Below are positions 1-10,926 of a stretch of DNA of 64,000 bases, piece by piece. Position 1 is the first letter of the stretch. Every line of letters begins with the position of its first letter. The stretch covers positions 29,013-93,012 of the forward strand of contig CDRNVI010000085.1 of assembly GCA_977017575.1 (NCBI GenBank), in the 5' to 3' direction. A program made the translations under genes and the position numbers. The stretch comes from Paramoeba atlantica. Lineage: Eukaryota > Discosea. The notes below the pieces were generated by a model. It was not told the DNA's origin. It ran no database searches and worked only from the letters and a program-made list of their open reading frames with translations.

Positions 1-553
1 CTCGTTCCTCGCGGAGCGTCAGTGCTCGACAATGCCGTGGTTTGGTCTTTAAAAAACTCGTCAATACTCTTGTACTTGAGCGCCGAATTTCCTTTTCTGC
101 TCGTCTTGGGTTTTGCAGGTTCGAAAAAGGCCTCGCTGGTCAGGCTCGTTTTTGTTTGTGCCTCTTGAATAAGGCTTGTGTTCTGCGGCTCGAGCGCCGA
201 AACCCCTTTTCTGCTCGTCTTCGATACGACCTGCCCATGGGAAAAGAGAGCGAGAGCGTTTTAACCGTCGTCAAAAATCTATCTTCCTCGAGCGCGAAAT
301 CTCCTCTTCAGCTCGGAAGCGATAACCTTGAACCGGTCCGAGTACCTGTCCAAATCGGTTTTGCACGTGGCGCCTGCATAGAAGGAGGTGGACATGGCAA
401 CGGGTATGAAGGCGGGAAAGGTTTTAGGCCCTAAAGGAGGCAGAGATAACAGTATACGCTGAAGTTATGGCGTACGCATTTATAAACCACTTAAAAAAAG
501 ACTTCCAAAAAAAAAAACCTTTTCGTCGTATAGCAATTTTTCTTGTTTTCCTA
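1..553. other. No gene recognised; short internal repeat
   Basis: I see no supportable gene here. A stretch of about 30 bases around GAGCGCCGAA...CTGCTCGTCTT occurs twice, at about 78-107 and 192-221, with a few differences. The right part (about 480-553) is A/T rich and leads into the 18-bp minisatellite. Open frames in this stretch carry no recognisable domain. Confidence 0.5.
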
Positions 554-655
554 CTTTATAAAAAAGGTGTTCTTTATAAAAAAGGTGTTCTTTATAAAAA
601 AGGTGTTCTTTATAAAAAAGGTGTTCTTTATAAAAAAGGTGTTCTTTATAAAAAA
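554..655. repeat. 18-bp minisatellite, about 5.5 copies, at the 3' end of REL-1
   Basis: The unit CTTTATAAAAAAGGTGTT is repeated head to tail. Read on the minus strand, the sense of REL-1, it has the form CTTTTTTATAAAGAACAC, close to the terminal units of REL-2, REL-4 and REL-9. The array begins inside the REL-1 coding region, about 50 codons before the expected stop, so the true 3' end of the element is missing although a terminal repeat is present. Confidence 0.85.
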
Positions 656-3600
656 GAGGCTATGAGATTCCGTGTGTGTTCGTGCAAAGAACCACTTTCG
701 GTCATTGCAATGCACTTAAAGTAATCTTCTTCGATGCCGCCGGATTCAACGTACTTTTTCCTTTTCCTCTCAATCGCATTTTGCAACAGCTGTGTTTCAG
801 TCATCTTCCGATAGCTTAAGCTTCCGGTGTGAACTACGGTGATGTCATACAGTACTTCACCCATGTGTGGCCACATAATACCGAGGTCGGGGCCAGAGCG
901 TATTCTTCGGGCACGGCAAGGGTGCTTCTCAATCGATTCTGGAGAAATGTGCGCTTTGCATTTTGTGCAGTAAAAGGAAGCATGCATGCGCGGTTCAATC
1001 ACAGAGGGGAGGCCCGCTTTAGAGCACAGATATGCTAGGAACCGTACAAGAGATGAATGCTTTCTTGTTGCGTTCATTCCTGCGCATTTTGTGCATCCGA
1101 TTATATGTTGGAAGATTTCGTCCGATCTCATCTCAGCAGCACAACCCGGGCACTCGGCTCTTTCCGGCATCGAAGGAAGCTTGATTCCCAACCTGGTCAT
1201 AATGGTATATCGGAAAAGGTAGGGATTCACATATCCGCTAGTGGATTGTAGGTGGCGAAATGACGTCGTGGTTCGCTTCAGAATGGAGTCCAATCGTGGG
1301 TCTTTGCGTAGGTCTGTTGCTAGATCTTTTTGTTCTTTTTTTTATGGCTTTGGATGCATGTACTCGAGCTGTTTGCTGCATCGGTTTCGTGTCTCTGTTT
1401 TGATCTTTCGACATGCGAATACCTACCGGAGCTTTAGGGGTAATTAGTTGCTCATCAATAGATTTTCGTGCGGTGTCAAAATAGTATCGCTGCTTCAGAG
1501 TAGAAGGAGTTAGCCCAAGGCCACCCAAGTGTTGCGGTAATGACGCTAGTTGAATGGAAGTGTCATCTGCGAAGAACCAATATTTTACAATATCAGCAAT
1601 TTCTGTGTCAAATCTTTGTGCCATATCCAGGGATTCTGCCGGTTGGTGAACTCGAAGGTGATAATCGTTTCGCGGGAGTGCACATCGTTGCAGCATGGCG
1701 AGGGAGATGTTGCTAGGACCCATTTTTCGTAGCCTGCGGAATAAACATTGATGTTTCTCAAGTTTTCGGACGAGAAGAGCACTTATCTCTGCACGTTGCC
1801 CAATGTAGACGCCGAGAATTTTGATAGTTTTGTCACACTTGGATACCCCTAAAGAACTGAGAGCCAATGATTGTTCGTTGTTTTGCTTAGTAGCTTCGTG
1901 ATCAAACCATTCTGATTTCGAGAAGTTGATATTGAGGCCAATGTCAGATGATAATTCACGCAGCTGCAGAAAGGCTGCTTCTAGGGAAAGACAGTTTTTC
2001 GACGACATCGTCACATCATCCATATAGGCGCGGATTTTAACCTCGGGGAATAACTCGGCGAGTTCCACCAACGCTCCTTGTAGTAGTGCACAAAAGTAAA
2101 GAGAGGAAAGCGCAGAGCCTTGCCGTACCCCGGACGTGCTCTTTATCGTAGTGTGGAGGCGGTTGTTCGCAAAGAAAAGCAAGTCCGAGGGGTCGCCGTA
2201 TTCGCAGTAGAACATCCGCATGAATGGTTTGAAAGCGCTGTTTTGCTGCAGTGCCCGTGCAATGGCCGCTCTTTGTGGAGTGTTATACGCGTTCGAGTAG
2301 TCTACTGTCAGGATAGTGTGTCCGGAATCGCGGTCCTTGAGGAGTTCGTGAACAATGCTTTCGCACGCGTTTTTCTGTAGGACTCCACGTTGGATGGGAT
2401 AGAAGAAGCCTTTTAGAGATGCCTCGTGGCGTTGCAACAGAATGGAACCGCATATTTTTAGCACTGTATCACCCATCGCGATTGGTCGTATGCCGTTTTG
2501 TGGTTTCGCAAGGGCAATAATTCTACATCGAGTTAATCTGTTGCGTACCAATGCGCATACATCACCATTGATGACGTCCCTGAGCATGTGACATAGCGCG
2601 GTACAGGATTCGTTGTCGTCGGCTAATAGGCGGAGGATATTCTCACCGAGGCCTGTCGGCCCCGGGGCCGCTCCATGGGCAAGCTTGCTTATAGCCATCC
2701 GGACTTCTTCCAACTCAACCACACCGGCTGGCGGATATTCCGAAGTAGGTGCAGGGGGCGGGTCGCCAGGAGGGTGTAATTCTTTCAGCCGTCGTACCTT
2801 GTCGTCCAAACTTAGTGAGGAGTCGAGATAGACGTTGTCCAGAACCCTGGTTGCTTTGCCAAGATTCCCTGCGCGAGCTGCCTTTAGAGCGTTCCGGATT
2901 GAGCGCCGGTCAATTTCGAGTTCCTTCTGTTCTTCTTCGGTCAGATTGTCCACTGCTTCGGGTTTCGCGTTCTTTGGTAAGTGTGGTACACTTTCGCGTC
3001 GACGTATAGCTTTCCGGACTGTGAGTAGCGAATCGCGGGGCGCGTTCAGAAATTTATGCCAGACTGCTTCCTTCTCCGATGTCAGTTCTAGTCTTAGATA
3101 GTCTTTGATGATGGAACGAAAAATGGCAACTACGTGCACAGAGAAAGCCGAGTCAATTTGCGCGAAAGGCGGTAGCGGTTCTAAATCAACTCCGTGGTCA
3201 ACTTCTTCAGCATCACCTGCTGCACTCTCCATGGTTTGAGGTTCGTACCTAGGGACTCGGTGGAGTTTCGTGGCTTCAATGCTGAAGATCCTGATCTTGG
3301 ACGACTGAGGCAAATAAAGATTTCCTGAGGGACCTGTCGCCCCGGGGGCGGGCTTGTACGAGAGATTGATGCTCAGCGTTTTCTTTCTCACCTTCCGTGA
3401 GACAACTTCGCCGATCGAATCGTAAACCAAGTTCTGGGAGCTGCGGAAAGACCATCCTACGCTGCATTCGGTGCCTTTTCCCCAGTTCGAGATTTGGTCG
3501 ACGACGTAGTCTGGGGATATGGGGGAATTTTCTTCCGTGACGGTTTTCGCACCAGCGCTATCATAATCCGCGTCGGCCTCCGTGTCCAATTCGGGGCAGT

Positions 3601-3933
3601 GGCGCGACAATGTTTCTTTGGCAGAGGGTTTCTGTTCATCGCACCGCTTTTTTGACATGGATTTATGAGCTTGCGATTCTTTCTTCGAGTGGGTGTTCGG
3701 GCCGTTTGTGAGTTGGCAGGGGTTATGAACAAAGGATCTTCGTTCGTTTTGCAATGCGTAGCTCGCTTTATCTTGGGAAAGCGAGATCTTGGCAGGTTCA
3801 TGACGTTGGGCCTCACGGCTCTGGGAGACTTTCCGTGGCGGATCGCGCTTCTCGCTTTCGGAGCCGGATGATTCGCCTTCCTGTTTCCCTTGAATCAAAC
3901 GGCGCCAGGTTGGACGTCGATGCTTCTTTACTT
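656..3933 (-). pseudogene. REL-1: non-LTR retrotransposon RT plus restriction-like endonuclease, broken
   Basis: This encodes the target-primed reverse transcription protein of the REL family. In order on the minus strand there is a basic, low-complexity N-terminus; the conserved domain starting W-G-K-G-T-E-C; a segment with R-S-I-R-N-A; the RT core with motif A (T-V-D-Y-S-N-A-Y-N-T-P) and motif C (A-Y-M-D-D-V, near 2015); the knuckle C-P-G-C...H-x4-C-x2-C near 1100-1170; and R-S-G-P-D-L...Y-D of the endonuclease near 845-900. Two frames are needed: the frame changes between about 1238 and 1293. The C-terminus is cut by the 18-bp array at 655 and the 5' end runs into the long array at 3934, so neither end is intact. 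The copy is dead. Confidence 0.9.
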
Positions 3934-5471
3934 TTATTAAGACCTTTACTTTTATTAAGACCTTTACTTTTATTAAGACCTTTACTTTTATTAAGACCTT
4001 TACTTTTATTAAGACGTTTACTTTTATTAAGACCTTTACTTTTATTAAGACCTTTACTTTTATTAAGACCTTTACTTTTATTAAGACCTTTACTTTTATT
4101 AAGACCTTTACTTTTATTAAGACCTTTACTTTTATTAAGACCTTTACTTTTATTAAGACGTTTACTTTTATTAAGACCTTTACTTTTATTAAGACCTTTA
4201 CTTTTATTAAGACCTTTACTTTTATTAAGACCTTTACTTTTATTAAGACCTTTACTTTTATTAAGACCTTTACTTTTATTAAGACCTTTACTTTTATTAA
4301 GACCTTTACTTTTATTAAGACCTTTACTTTTATTAAGACCTTTACTTTTATTAAGACCTTTACTTTTATTAAGACCTTTACTTTTATTAAGACCTTTACT
4401 TTTATTAAGACCTTTACTTTTATTAAGACCTTTACTTTTATTAAGACCTTTGCTTTTATTAAGACCTTTACTTTTATTAAGACCTTTACTTTTATTAAGA
4501 CCTTTACTTTTATTAAGACCTTTACTTTTATTAAGACCTTTACTTTTATTAAGACCTTTACTTTTATTAAGACCTTTACTTTTATTAAGACCTTTACTTT
4601 TATTAAGACCTTTACTTTTATTAAGACCTTTACTTTTATTAAGACCTTTACTTTTATTAAGACCTTTACTTTTATTAAGACCTTTACTTTTATTAAGACC
4701 TTTACTTTTATTAAGACCTTTACTTTTATTAAGACCTTTACTTTTATTAAGACCTTTACTTTTATTAAGACCTTTGCTTTTATTAAGACCTTTACTTTTA
4801 TTAAGACCTTTACTTTTATTAAGACCTTTACTTTTATTAAGACCTTTACTTTTATTAAGACCTTTACTTTTATTAAGACCTTTACTTTTATTAAGACCTT
4901 TACTTTTATTAAGACCTTTACTTTTATTAAGACCTTTACTTTTATTAAGACCTTTACTTTTATTAAGACCTTTACTTTTATTAAGACCTTTACTTTTATT
5001 AAGACCTTTACTTTTATTAGGACCTTTACTTTTATTAAGACCTTTACTTTTATTAAGACCTTTACTTTTATTAAGACCTTTACTTTTATTAAGACCTTTA
5101 CTTTTATTAAGACCTTTACTTTTATTAAGACCTTTACTTTTATTAAGACCTTTACTTTTATTAAGACCTTTACTTTTATTAAGACCTTTACTTTTATTAA
5201 GACCTTTACTTTTATTAAGACCTTTACTTTTATTAGGACCTTTACTTTTATTAAGACCTTTACTTTTATTAAGACCTTTACTTTTATTAAGACCTTTACT
5301 TTTATTAAGACCTTTACTTTTATTAAGACCTTTACTTTTATTAAGACCTTTACTTTTATTAAGACCTTTACTTTTATTAAGACCTTTACTTTTATTAAGA
5401 CCTTTACTTTTATTAAGACCTTTACTTTTATTAAGACCTTTACTTTTATTAAGACCTTTACTTTTATTAAG
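3934..5471. repeat. 18-bp minisatellite array, about 85 copies
   Basis: Head-to-tail copies of TTTACTTTTATTAAGACC fill about 1.54 kb with very little variation. Three single-base variants each occur exactly twice: a G at 4016 and 4160 (8 units apart), at 4452 and 4776 (18 units), and at 5020 and 5236 (12 units). Because 18 is a multiple of 3, several frames stay open through the array; these are not genes. The same unit forms a short array at 38583-38776, behind REL-9. Confidence 0.97.
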
Positions 5472-5876
5472 AATTGCTCATCAGAATATAATTTTAATAA
5501 ACAAATAATCAATTTGTAATCACTAAATATAATTTAAATACGAGGCACCCAAATACCTGTGTTTTGAACGTTATTATAAATAAAATTATTTGATGAATAT
5601 AGTACTAAAGGACGTCCTTATAAAAACAATCTTCACCTCTCTCTCTCTCTTGCGAATGGGTAGTTCCCCGGCGGGGACCACCCACTCGCCAGTTCTCACA
5701 CTCACCCACACGCTAGTAATGAAACCCCCAGGCGAAACCCCCAGGTCGCCTACTACCTGAGAGCCCCCCTCATCACCTCGTACTCTCACTCACACATTGC
5801 CCAATCCTCACATCAACATACATCCCATACATATCAAAATCGCTCGAATATCCGTTCTTCCTGGTTATTGATTGTA
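5472..5876. other. Non-coding; probable 3' flank of DIRS-1
   Basis: An A/T-rich part (5472-5600) is followed by C-rich sequence with a short CT run at 5638-5650 and repeated CACTC/CACAC words. Because DIRS-1 reads leftwards and stops at 5877, this is where its 3' repeats would lie, but I could not match it to the PAT-2 or X-module repeats. Confidence 0.4.
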
Positions 5877-7283
5877 TCAATGCTTTTTCTCTTCACACAT
5901 TCTGCTATATGGATCTGCAGGATTTTCTTTTGATGCAATATATTCTGCCTGTACTGCAATTCCTTGACGCTTCAAATATTTCAACAAACCATACAACTCC
6001 GAAGTAATGCCATCAGATCCTGACACTTTCCTATTGATCGCTGCTAAACAGGATGTATTGTCAACAAATAAATCTACGCATGTATCTCGCTGAAAGTGAT
6101 GCCCGTACTTCTCAAACGCCAAACGTACTGCCCGAGCTTCGGCCCGATTCACTTCGTACTTGAAACCCTCCGGCCAGGAGGCTCCGGTACATAAAACTTT
6201 CCCATAGTCGAGGTAAAGCACCGCCCCCCACCCGGTGGACGACGCATCGGTAAATAGAACGTGCTGATGTGGTACTGTATCAGGATGTCGGACCGGGTCC
6301 ACTGGAGAACAATAGATCAAGGAATCGCGCCACTCGGTCAACTTCACTCGCACTCGTAATGGTAAAGGTACGACAGTATCCAATAGACAAGGATCGCGAT
6401 TTAAATGATTGATTCGTCGTCGGACAATTTTCAAGAATAGATGATATTGGGGAATCGGTATGCCCATGATTGCCGAAGCAAAAATGAGCCTCCCAACACC
6501 GGCCTCCAGCCCAGAGTATGTGGTATGCATGTAGTTATCATTCTGAAGTCTTCGCGTTATCTTGGGTCCCAATGCAACTTTCCCTGATCGGTGGTGATAA
6601 TTGACTCCATTGAATGTGTAGTTCTGCAAAGGTGGCACCCCAACCTCCTTAAAACGGGCGTTAACTTGCTGCGCCCGTCGATCTATAAACGCGGCATATT
6701 CCTGTGTATTTTTTTCACTAGAAGCGTAACGAATGCCGTCGATATACACATCCAGACCATTGTGGGCAAACGCCGATTTCTTATTACAGTAAGCTGGATC
6801 TCCCGCTATTGTCGCGGTTAACGAGTGCATCAACTCAGGGGCACACCGGTGTCCCATCGGCATCACATTCATTTCATATACTTGCCCACTGCGGTCCAAA
6901 AATCAGAACTTCGCCCTACTTTCGGATGGAATCGCGACCTGAAAAAAACCGCATGCCAGATCACGCTTTACCGCCGAGTCCTGTCGGGCTCGATGGAGAT
7001 AATAGGCTGCATGTTTTACCGGTACTTGTGGCTCATAAACCTCCTTAATCCGTGCGTTGTCATCCCGGGTCCATGCTATAAACCGCCGGCGTTCTGTCTC
7101 GTCGTCAGCAGGCTCGACAACCGTGAATGGTATCACCCATTCCATCGTTGGGCGACGCTGTGCTTCCTCTGTGTTGACGTGTGACACAAATCCTGCGTCC
7201 ACCAGCTGGGTTATATCCTTGTCGTGCAATAATGATTTACACGCCGGTGTTTTACTCGGAGAAATCAGCGTCTTCTTTCTCAC
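5877..7283 (-). pseudogene. DIRS-1 reverse transcriptase / RNase H, one in-frame stop
   Basis: The product would copy element RNA into DNA. Visible parts are the palm segment (A-V-K-R-D-L-A-C-G-F-F-Q), the M-P-M-G-H-R-C-A-P-E block, motif C as D-V-Y-I-D-G, and an RNase H domain with T-D-A-S...N-R-A-E-A...V-D-N-T-S and the closing N-P-A-D. A TGA near 6903 interrupts the frame in the palm; the reading frame continues unchanged on both sides, so a single substitution explains it. Motif C reads YIDG where most RTs have YxDD, and PAT-2 shares this. Confidence 0.85.
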
Positions 7284-7320
7284 ACATAATGAACAAGAAT
7301 AAATAAAATGAAACCAATTC

Positions 7321-8340
7321 CTAAATCATGTAATATCTTTCTTCATAAAGCAATTCAAAGAATTCAACTGCTTTAGTATCCTCACCACCTATCCATGAAA
7401 AGAAATTAAGGTACCTGGCCATTTCAATCAAACTTACAGTATTTGAAACAAATCCACAACAAACTCCTTTACTTACGAACGGGCATCCCGTCCGCCAACT
7501 CCGCGAACCAGCGCACCGTTGACCAACCTCCGTCACCGTTGATCTGGACATTGGCTGGTGCTGTCCCAACTGACTGATGTACGCGTGAAGGGTAGCGGTT
7601 CCGGGGCCCTCGATCACCGTGTACATGGAGGGTCGGTATGGGTTGAACCTGGAAGTCTTTGTTTTTCTCCCCCACCAAATCACTATTCTTAACGGCGTTA
7701 ATTCGCGAAATTGTTCCTTCGTCAAACTTGCAGTCTCGGTCCACCGGCTGGCTGCTTTCCAACAAAGCATCAAGGTATGTCTTTCGCTGCATGGGAGATG
7801 GTGCCATAACTGGTTCAGTAACGTGGGTGTCAAAGGAGCCATCTGGCGTACTGGCTCCGTGGCCCCTTCTGCCATCAGTGATTTTACATAAAATTTTAGA
7901 GGATTCGTTTCCAGGCCTGCGAGGCTTAATATAGAAGCGAGGCTGCGTGCGTACGTGAGCTTGCCCTGTACTCTGATGTTCATCGTCGCCACAAAAGTTG
8001 CTGCATGTATCGCGGTAATTTCGATTGCCTTCCAATTGCAAAAGGCGGTTAGTCTTTCCCACAACCTCGCCCTGCTTTTCCAGGTTGCGTTGCTCCACAT
8101 CTCGGACATCCCATCTAGTGCTACACGGACCTCTTCCGTCACGTGAGTAATTCCCATTAATAACTTCATCAACTTCATCCTTACTGGCGTAGTATCCACA
8201 CTTAACATTCCTCCGTACAAACTCCCAGATCTTATCAATCTCCCTTTCAAGTCGCCTGCACTTGGTACATTCACCGTCTGCTTTTCCGTTTGTAACCTTC
8301 CCTCCATCCTCCTTTTCTTTGCAACTTGCATATTCGACAC
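7321..8340 (-). pseudogene. DIRS-1 tyrosine recombinase, C-terminus degraded
   Basis: DIRS-type elements integrate circular DNA with this enzyme. The core block C-W-K-A-A-S-R-W-T-E-T and the following W-W-G-R-K-T-K-T-S-R-F-N-P-Y-R-P match the PAT-2 recombinase closely. After about 7560 the similarity ends: the H-x-x-R segment and the catalytic tyrosine segment seen in PAT-2 are absent from this frame, so a frameshift or small deletions destroyed the active site. It lies directly upstream of the RT frame. Confidence 0.8.
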
Positions 8341-8388
8341 ACTTTTCCCCTTGAATATAATAACACTGGCCGTTAGGGTGGGGCTTTT

Positions 8389-8676
8389 TCATAAGCTCTT
8401 GCTGCTCCCGGCAGGGCCAGCCACCCGCGAACGAAAATCCCGCTTTGGACAGTTTTTCCATACATGATCGGGTGAACGGCACCCAAAACACAGCATTCCC
8501 GGTCTTCGGTATGGCGCAGGCGCGCGAGCTGGTGTGACGTGCGGAGTAAAATAACGCTGTGATCCTTGAGGTACATACGTGGCGTATGCTCGAGATAAAC
8601 GTTTTTCTCTTTCCGTCAGCTGATCACTCACGTGGTGGTAAAATTTATCGTTGGGACGCACGTCTTTGAATTTCAT
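8389..8676 (-). pseudogene. DIRS-1 gag fragment with zinc knuckle
   Basis: A 95-residue frame starts with ATG at 8676 and contains C-F-G-C-R-S-P-D-H-V-W-K-N-C, a CCHC-type knuckle as in retroelement gag proteins that bind RNA. PAT-2 gag is about 434 residues with its knuckle near the C-terminus, so most of this gag has been deleted. The upstream leader is shared with the X module. Confidence 0.7.
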
Positions 8677-8767
8677 TTTGTGTGAATATCGTACTTTGTA
8701 GAGATCCTATATAAAGTATACGCCCATTCAGGGTAAGGTTTACAATAACTATCAAAACATATAGTTG

Positions 8768-9265
8768 CATTTTTTTTTTTTAGCTTTATCCAAATAGAAT
8801 AGTCACTAATACAGTCACATAAGAATAAAATCAATTTCACGCGAAAATGCATACAGTTCATACACGTACATAATTATTAACAAACCCTATTCAAATATAA
8901 TCCCTCCTGTTTTTTTTTTTTTTTTTTTGCAATTAATAAGGGGGGAGAAGTATGAATCGCGGCATTGCCTCTATATTTTGACCCAGTAGACGAACCAAGT
9001 AGGTCCATTGGTGGGGGTATACGAGTTGAAAACAAGCAATCAAATTAGCAATTTGAAAATATAACTTTTTTTTTTTTTTTTTACTAAAAACTAGCAAACA
9101 ATTCTACCCGAAATCCACCCCTAATCAAATCACTCCCGCACCAAAACTAAGACCCGTGACGGCACGTCGGTTAGTGACTTGGTACCCCCCCTTGCCCCCC
9201 CCCCTTTTCGCAGAGAAACACCCTCCCCCCCCCCTGCGGCTATTAAATGATTGGGGGGGACCGAA
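8768..9265. other. Non-coding, homopolymer tracts
   Basis: T runs lie at about 8768-8780, 8911-8928 and 9066-9082, and C-rich tracts at 9185-9235. The T runs look like poly-A tails of minus-strand insertions, but the bodies attached to them are too short to identify. The last part is the 3' flank of the retroelement fragment that stops at 9266. Confidence 0.5.
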
Positions 9266-9790
9266 TTACTCATCGTTCCCATATCCAAGGAGGGCCGTGT
9301 CAGGGACCGCCGCGGGAAGTCGGAGTACCAGCATCCGAGCCTGTGTCCGCATCAGAGTGATGTTAAGTGACGTCACCAATTGGTGTAAGGCTTCCCCGTT
9401 CGAAAGGGTACCCCCGGAGTATGCCGCACGAGAGACGGAAACCTCCTTGAGGATCGCAAAGGCGCTTGGACTCCACGCTCCATAAGATTCCACGACCATC
9501 GCTCCAAATCGATGGCGTGCGAACTCTGCTTCCTCTCTTTGCTTCTTTTTGTTTTCGGTGGCGTATCGTTCCGCAAAAGACCCCGCCGTCACCCAGTTAG
9601 CATCACGGACTAAGTCCGTATACTTTGGTTGCTGAACATGAGTGACGGCGAAGTCTAATACAAGAGACTGGCCTAGCCCGATTGTAGGGATGAACACGTC
9701 TCCGGGCCTGGTGAGGGCGCCCCCAGGACCCTTGTTGCCCAGACTCACTTCTCTCCGCGGGGTGAAACCGGCCTTTTTACATTCAGAAGT
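9266..9790 (-). pseudogene. Retroelement C-terminal fragment, downstream half
   Basis: This is the end of a retrotransposon polyprotein distinct from the REL family. It carries R-P-G-D-V-F-I-P and L-V-L-D-F-A-V-T-H, a spaced P-D/G-D...D pattern reminiscent of restriction-like endonucleases, then a helical segment with V-V-E-S-Y-G-A-W. I recall similar C-termini in RT proteins of many invertebrate genomes, but the assignment is from memory. The stop is at 9266. It continues in frame with 15010-15342 once PAT-2 is removed. Confidence 0.75.
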
Positions 9791-10019
9791 GAAATCCACA
9801 CCGAGGGGCCGCACAGGACATAAAAGAAAATAACTATAAAGATGAAATAATAATTTATTTTCACATGAGTTCACCTATTCATATCATATACATGAAAAGC
9901 AAATTGAAACGTATGTAGCTTCTACATCATCTTGACAAAATAGGCCTTTCAAAACAAACAATATAAATTTATAATATATCACTATGTTAGCGGGTTGCAC
10001 CCGCCAAACCCGGCGGCTA
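9791..10019 (-). repeat. PAT-2 split repeat, copy B2
   Basis: This 229-bp block begins GAAATCCACACC on the plus strand and ends GGCGGCTA. It is repeated almost identically at 10246-10474. It forms the 3' terminus of the element. Confidence 0.93.
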
Positions 10020-10042
10020 TAGGATGGGGGTTTGGTGGGTGG

Positions 10043-10245
10043 GACAAAAAAACGCGTAAAGGAAAAAAATTCTACAAGTAAGTAATCAGTAAATATGTAA
10101 ATTTTCAGAATACATATTGTAGCTTTTATACATGATTCAATTACAACCCCCTTTCGGGGAAAAGAACAATGAAAATTATAACCCCCTTCCGGGGCATTTG
10201 ACCCGATATTAGCCCCTCGGTTAAATTTCCATGCGTAGACTTCTA
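10043..10245 (-). repeat. PAT-2 split repeat, copy A2
   Basis: This 203-bp block begins GACAAAAAAACGCG and ends GACTTCTA on the plus strand and matches A1 at 14807-15009. On the minus strand it contains ACTTACTTGTAG followed by AATT, the candidate splice acceptor discussed for A1. Positions 10020-10042 (G-rich, GGTGGGTGGG) separate it from B2; a similar G-rich word lies at the equivalent place in the X-module repeats. Confidence 0.92.
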
Positions 10246-10474
10246 GAAATCCACACCGAGGGGCCGCACAGGACATAAAAGAAAATAACTATAAAGATGA
10301 AATAATAATTTATTTTCACATGAGTTCACCTATTCATATCATATACATGAAAAGCAAATTGAAACGTATGTAGCTTCTACATCATCTTGACAAAATAGGT
10401 CTTTCAAAACAAACAATATAAATTTATAATATATCACTATGTTAGCGGGTTGCACCCGCCAAACCCGGCGGCTA
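10246..10474 (-). repeat. PAT-2 split repeat, copy B1
   Basis: Second copy of the 229-bp B block, immediately downstream of the ORFs. The A2/B1 junction (CTTCTA|GAAATCC) equals the joined ends of the element, as expected if a circle junction is regenerated inside the element. Confidence 0.92.
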
Positions 10475-10587
10475 CCTGCCCACACACAAGTCACAATATT
10501 TTCCCGAACACACAGTAATTTTTTTTTTCCGAAAATAACTAGGGAAGGTTAACACAATAATAGATGACCGGTCTATTATCGTGCCCT

Positions 10588-10842
10588 TTACATCACACAC
10601 TTTTCAATCTGTTTAATGTCAACTTCTTTACCCCGACTTATATGATCGGCCGGATTGTTCAACGTAGACACATATCTCGCCTCGACACAAATCCCACGTT
10701 TCTCAGTGTCTCGTATTATTTCTTTCAATTCCTTTGACACTCCTTCTGACGATAATCTCCTGTTCAACGCTGCCTTACAGGAGGTGTTATCCACGAAGAT
10801 ATCCAAGCACGTTCCTTTGGGGGAGTGCATAGCACGTTTGAT
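10588..10842 (-). pseudogene. PAT-2 RNase H C-terminal part, out of frame with RT
   Basis: This frame contains V-D-N-T-S-C, N-R-R-L-S-S, Y-V-S-T-L-N-N-P-A-D-H-I-S-R and a stop at 10588. It is the natural end of the RT/RNase H protein but lies in another frame because of the duplication at 10751-10926. Confidence 0.85.
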
Positions 10843-10926
10843 TCGATAATCTCCTGTTCAACGCTGCCTTACAGGAGGTGTTATCCACGAAGATATCCAA
10901 GCACGTTCCTTTGGGGGAGTGCATAG
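10751..10926. repeat. Tandem duplication inside the PAT-2 RNase H
   Basis: About 85 bases starting GATAATCTCCTGTTC are present at 10751 and again at 10845, separated by about 9 extra bases. The offset of 94 bp is not a multiple of 3, so it shifts the reading frame. Confidence 0.93.

Larger units (their letters stand above)
5877..8767 (-). mobile_element. DIRS-1: decayed DIRS/PAT-type retroelement
   Basis: On the minus strand the order is a gag fragment with a zinc knuckle, tyrosine recombinase, then RT/RNase H, the same order as PAT-2. The right end (about 8674-8767) matches part of the X module repeated from 42.8 kb onwards, so DIRS-1 and the X modules belong to the same subfamily. The match stops at a T run at 8768. 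Frames are interrupted in gag, recombinase and RT. Confidence 0.8.

Noticed and set aside
3754-5508. Long plus-strand frame rich in leucine and arginine, and the minus-strand L-I-K-V-K-V run
   Set aside because: Both are translations of an 18-bp tandem repeat; any frame without a stop in the unit stays open. There is no start context, domain or composition of a real gene.
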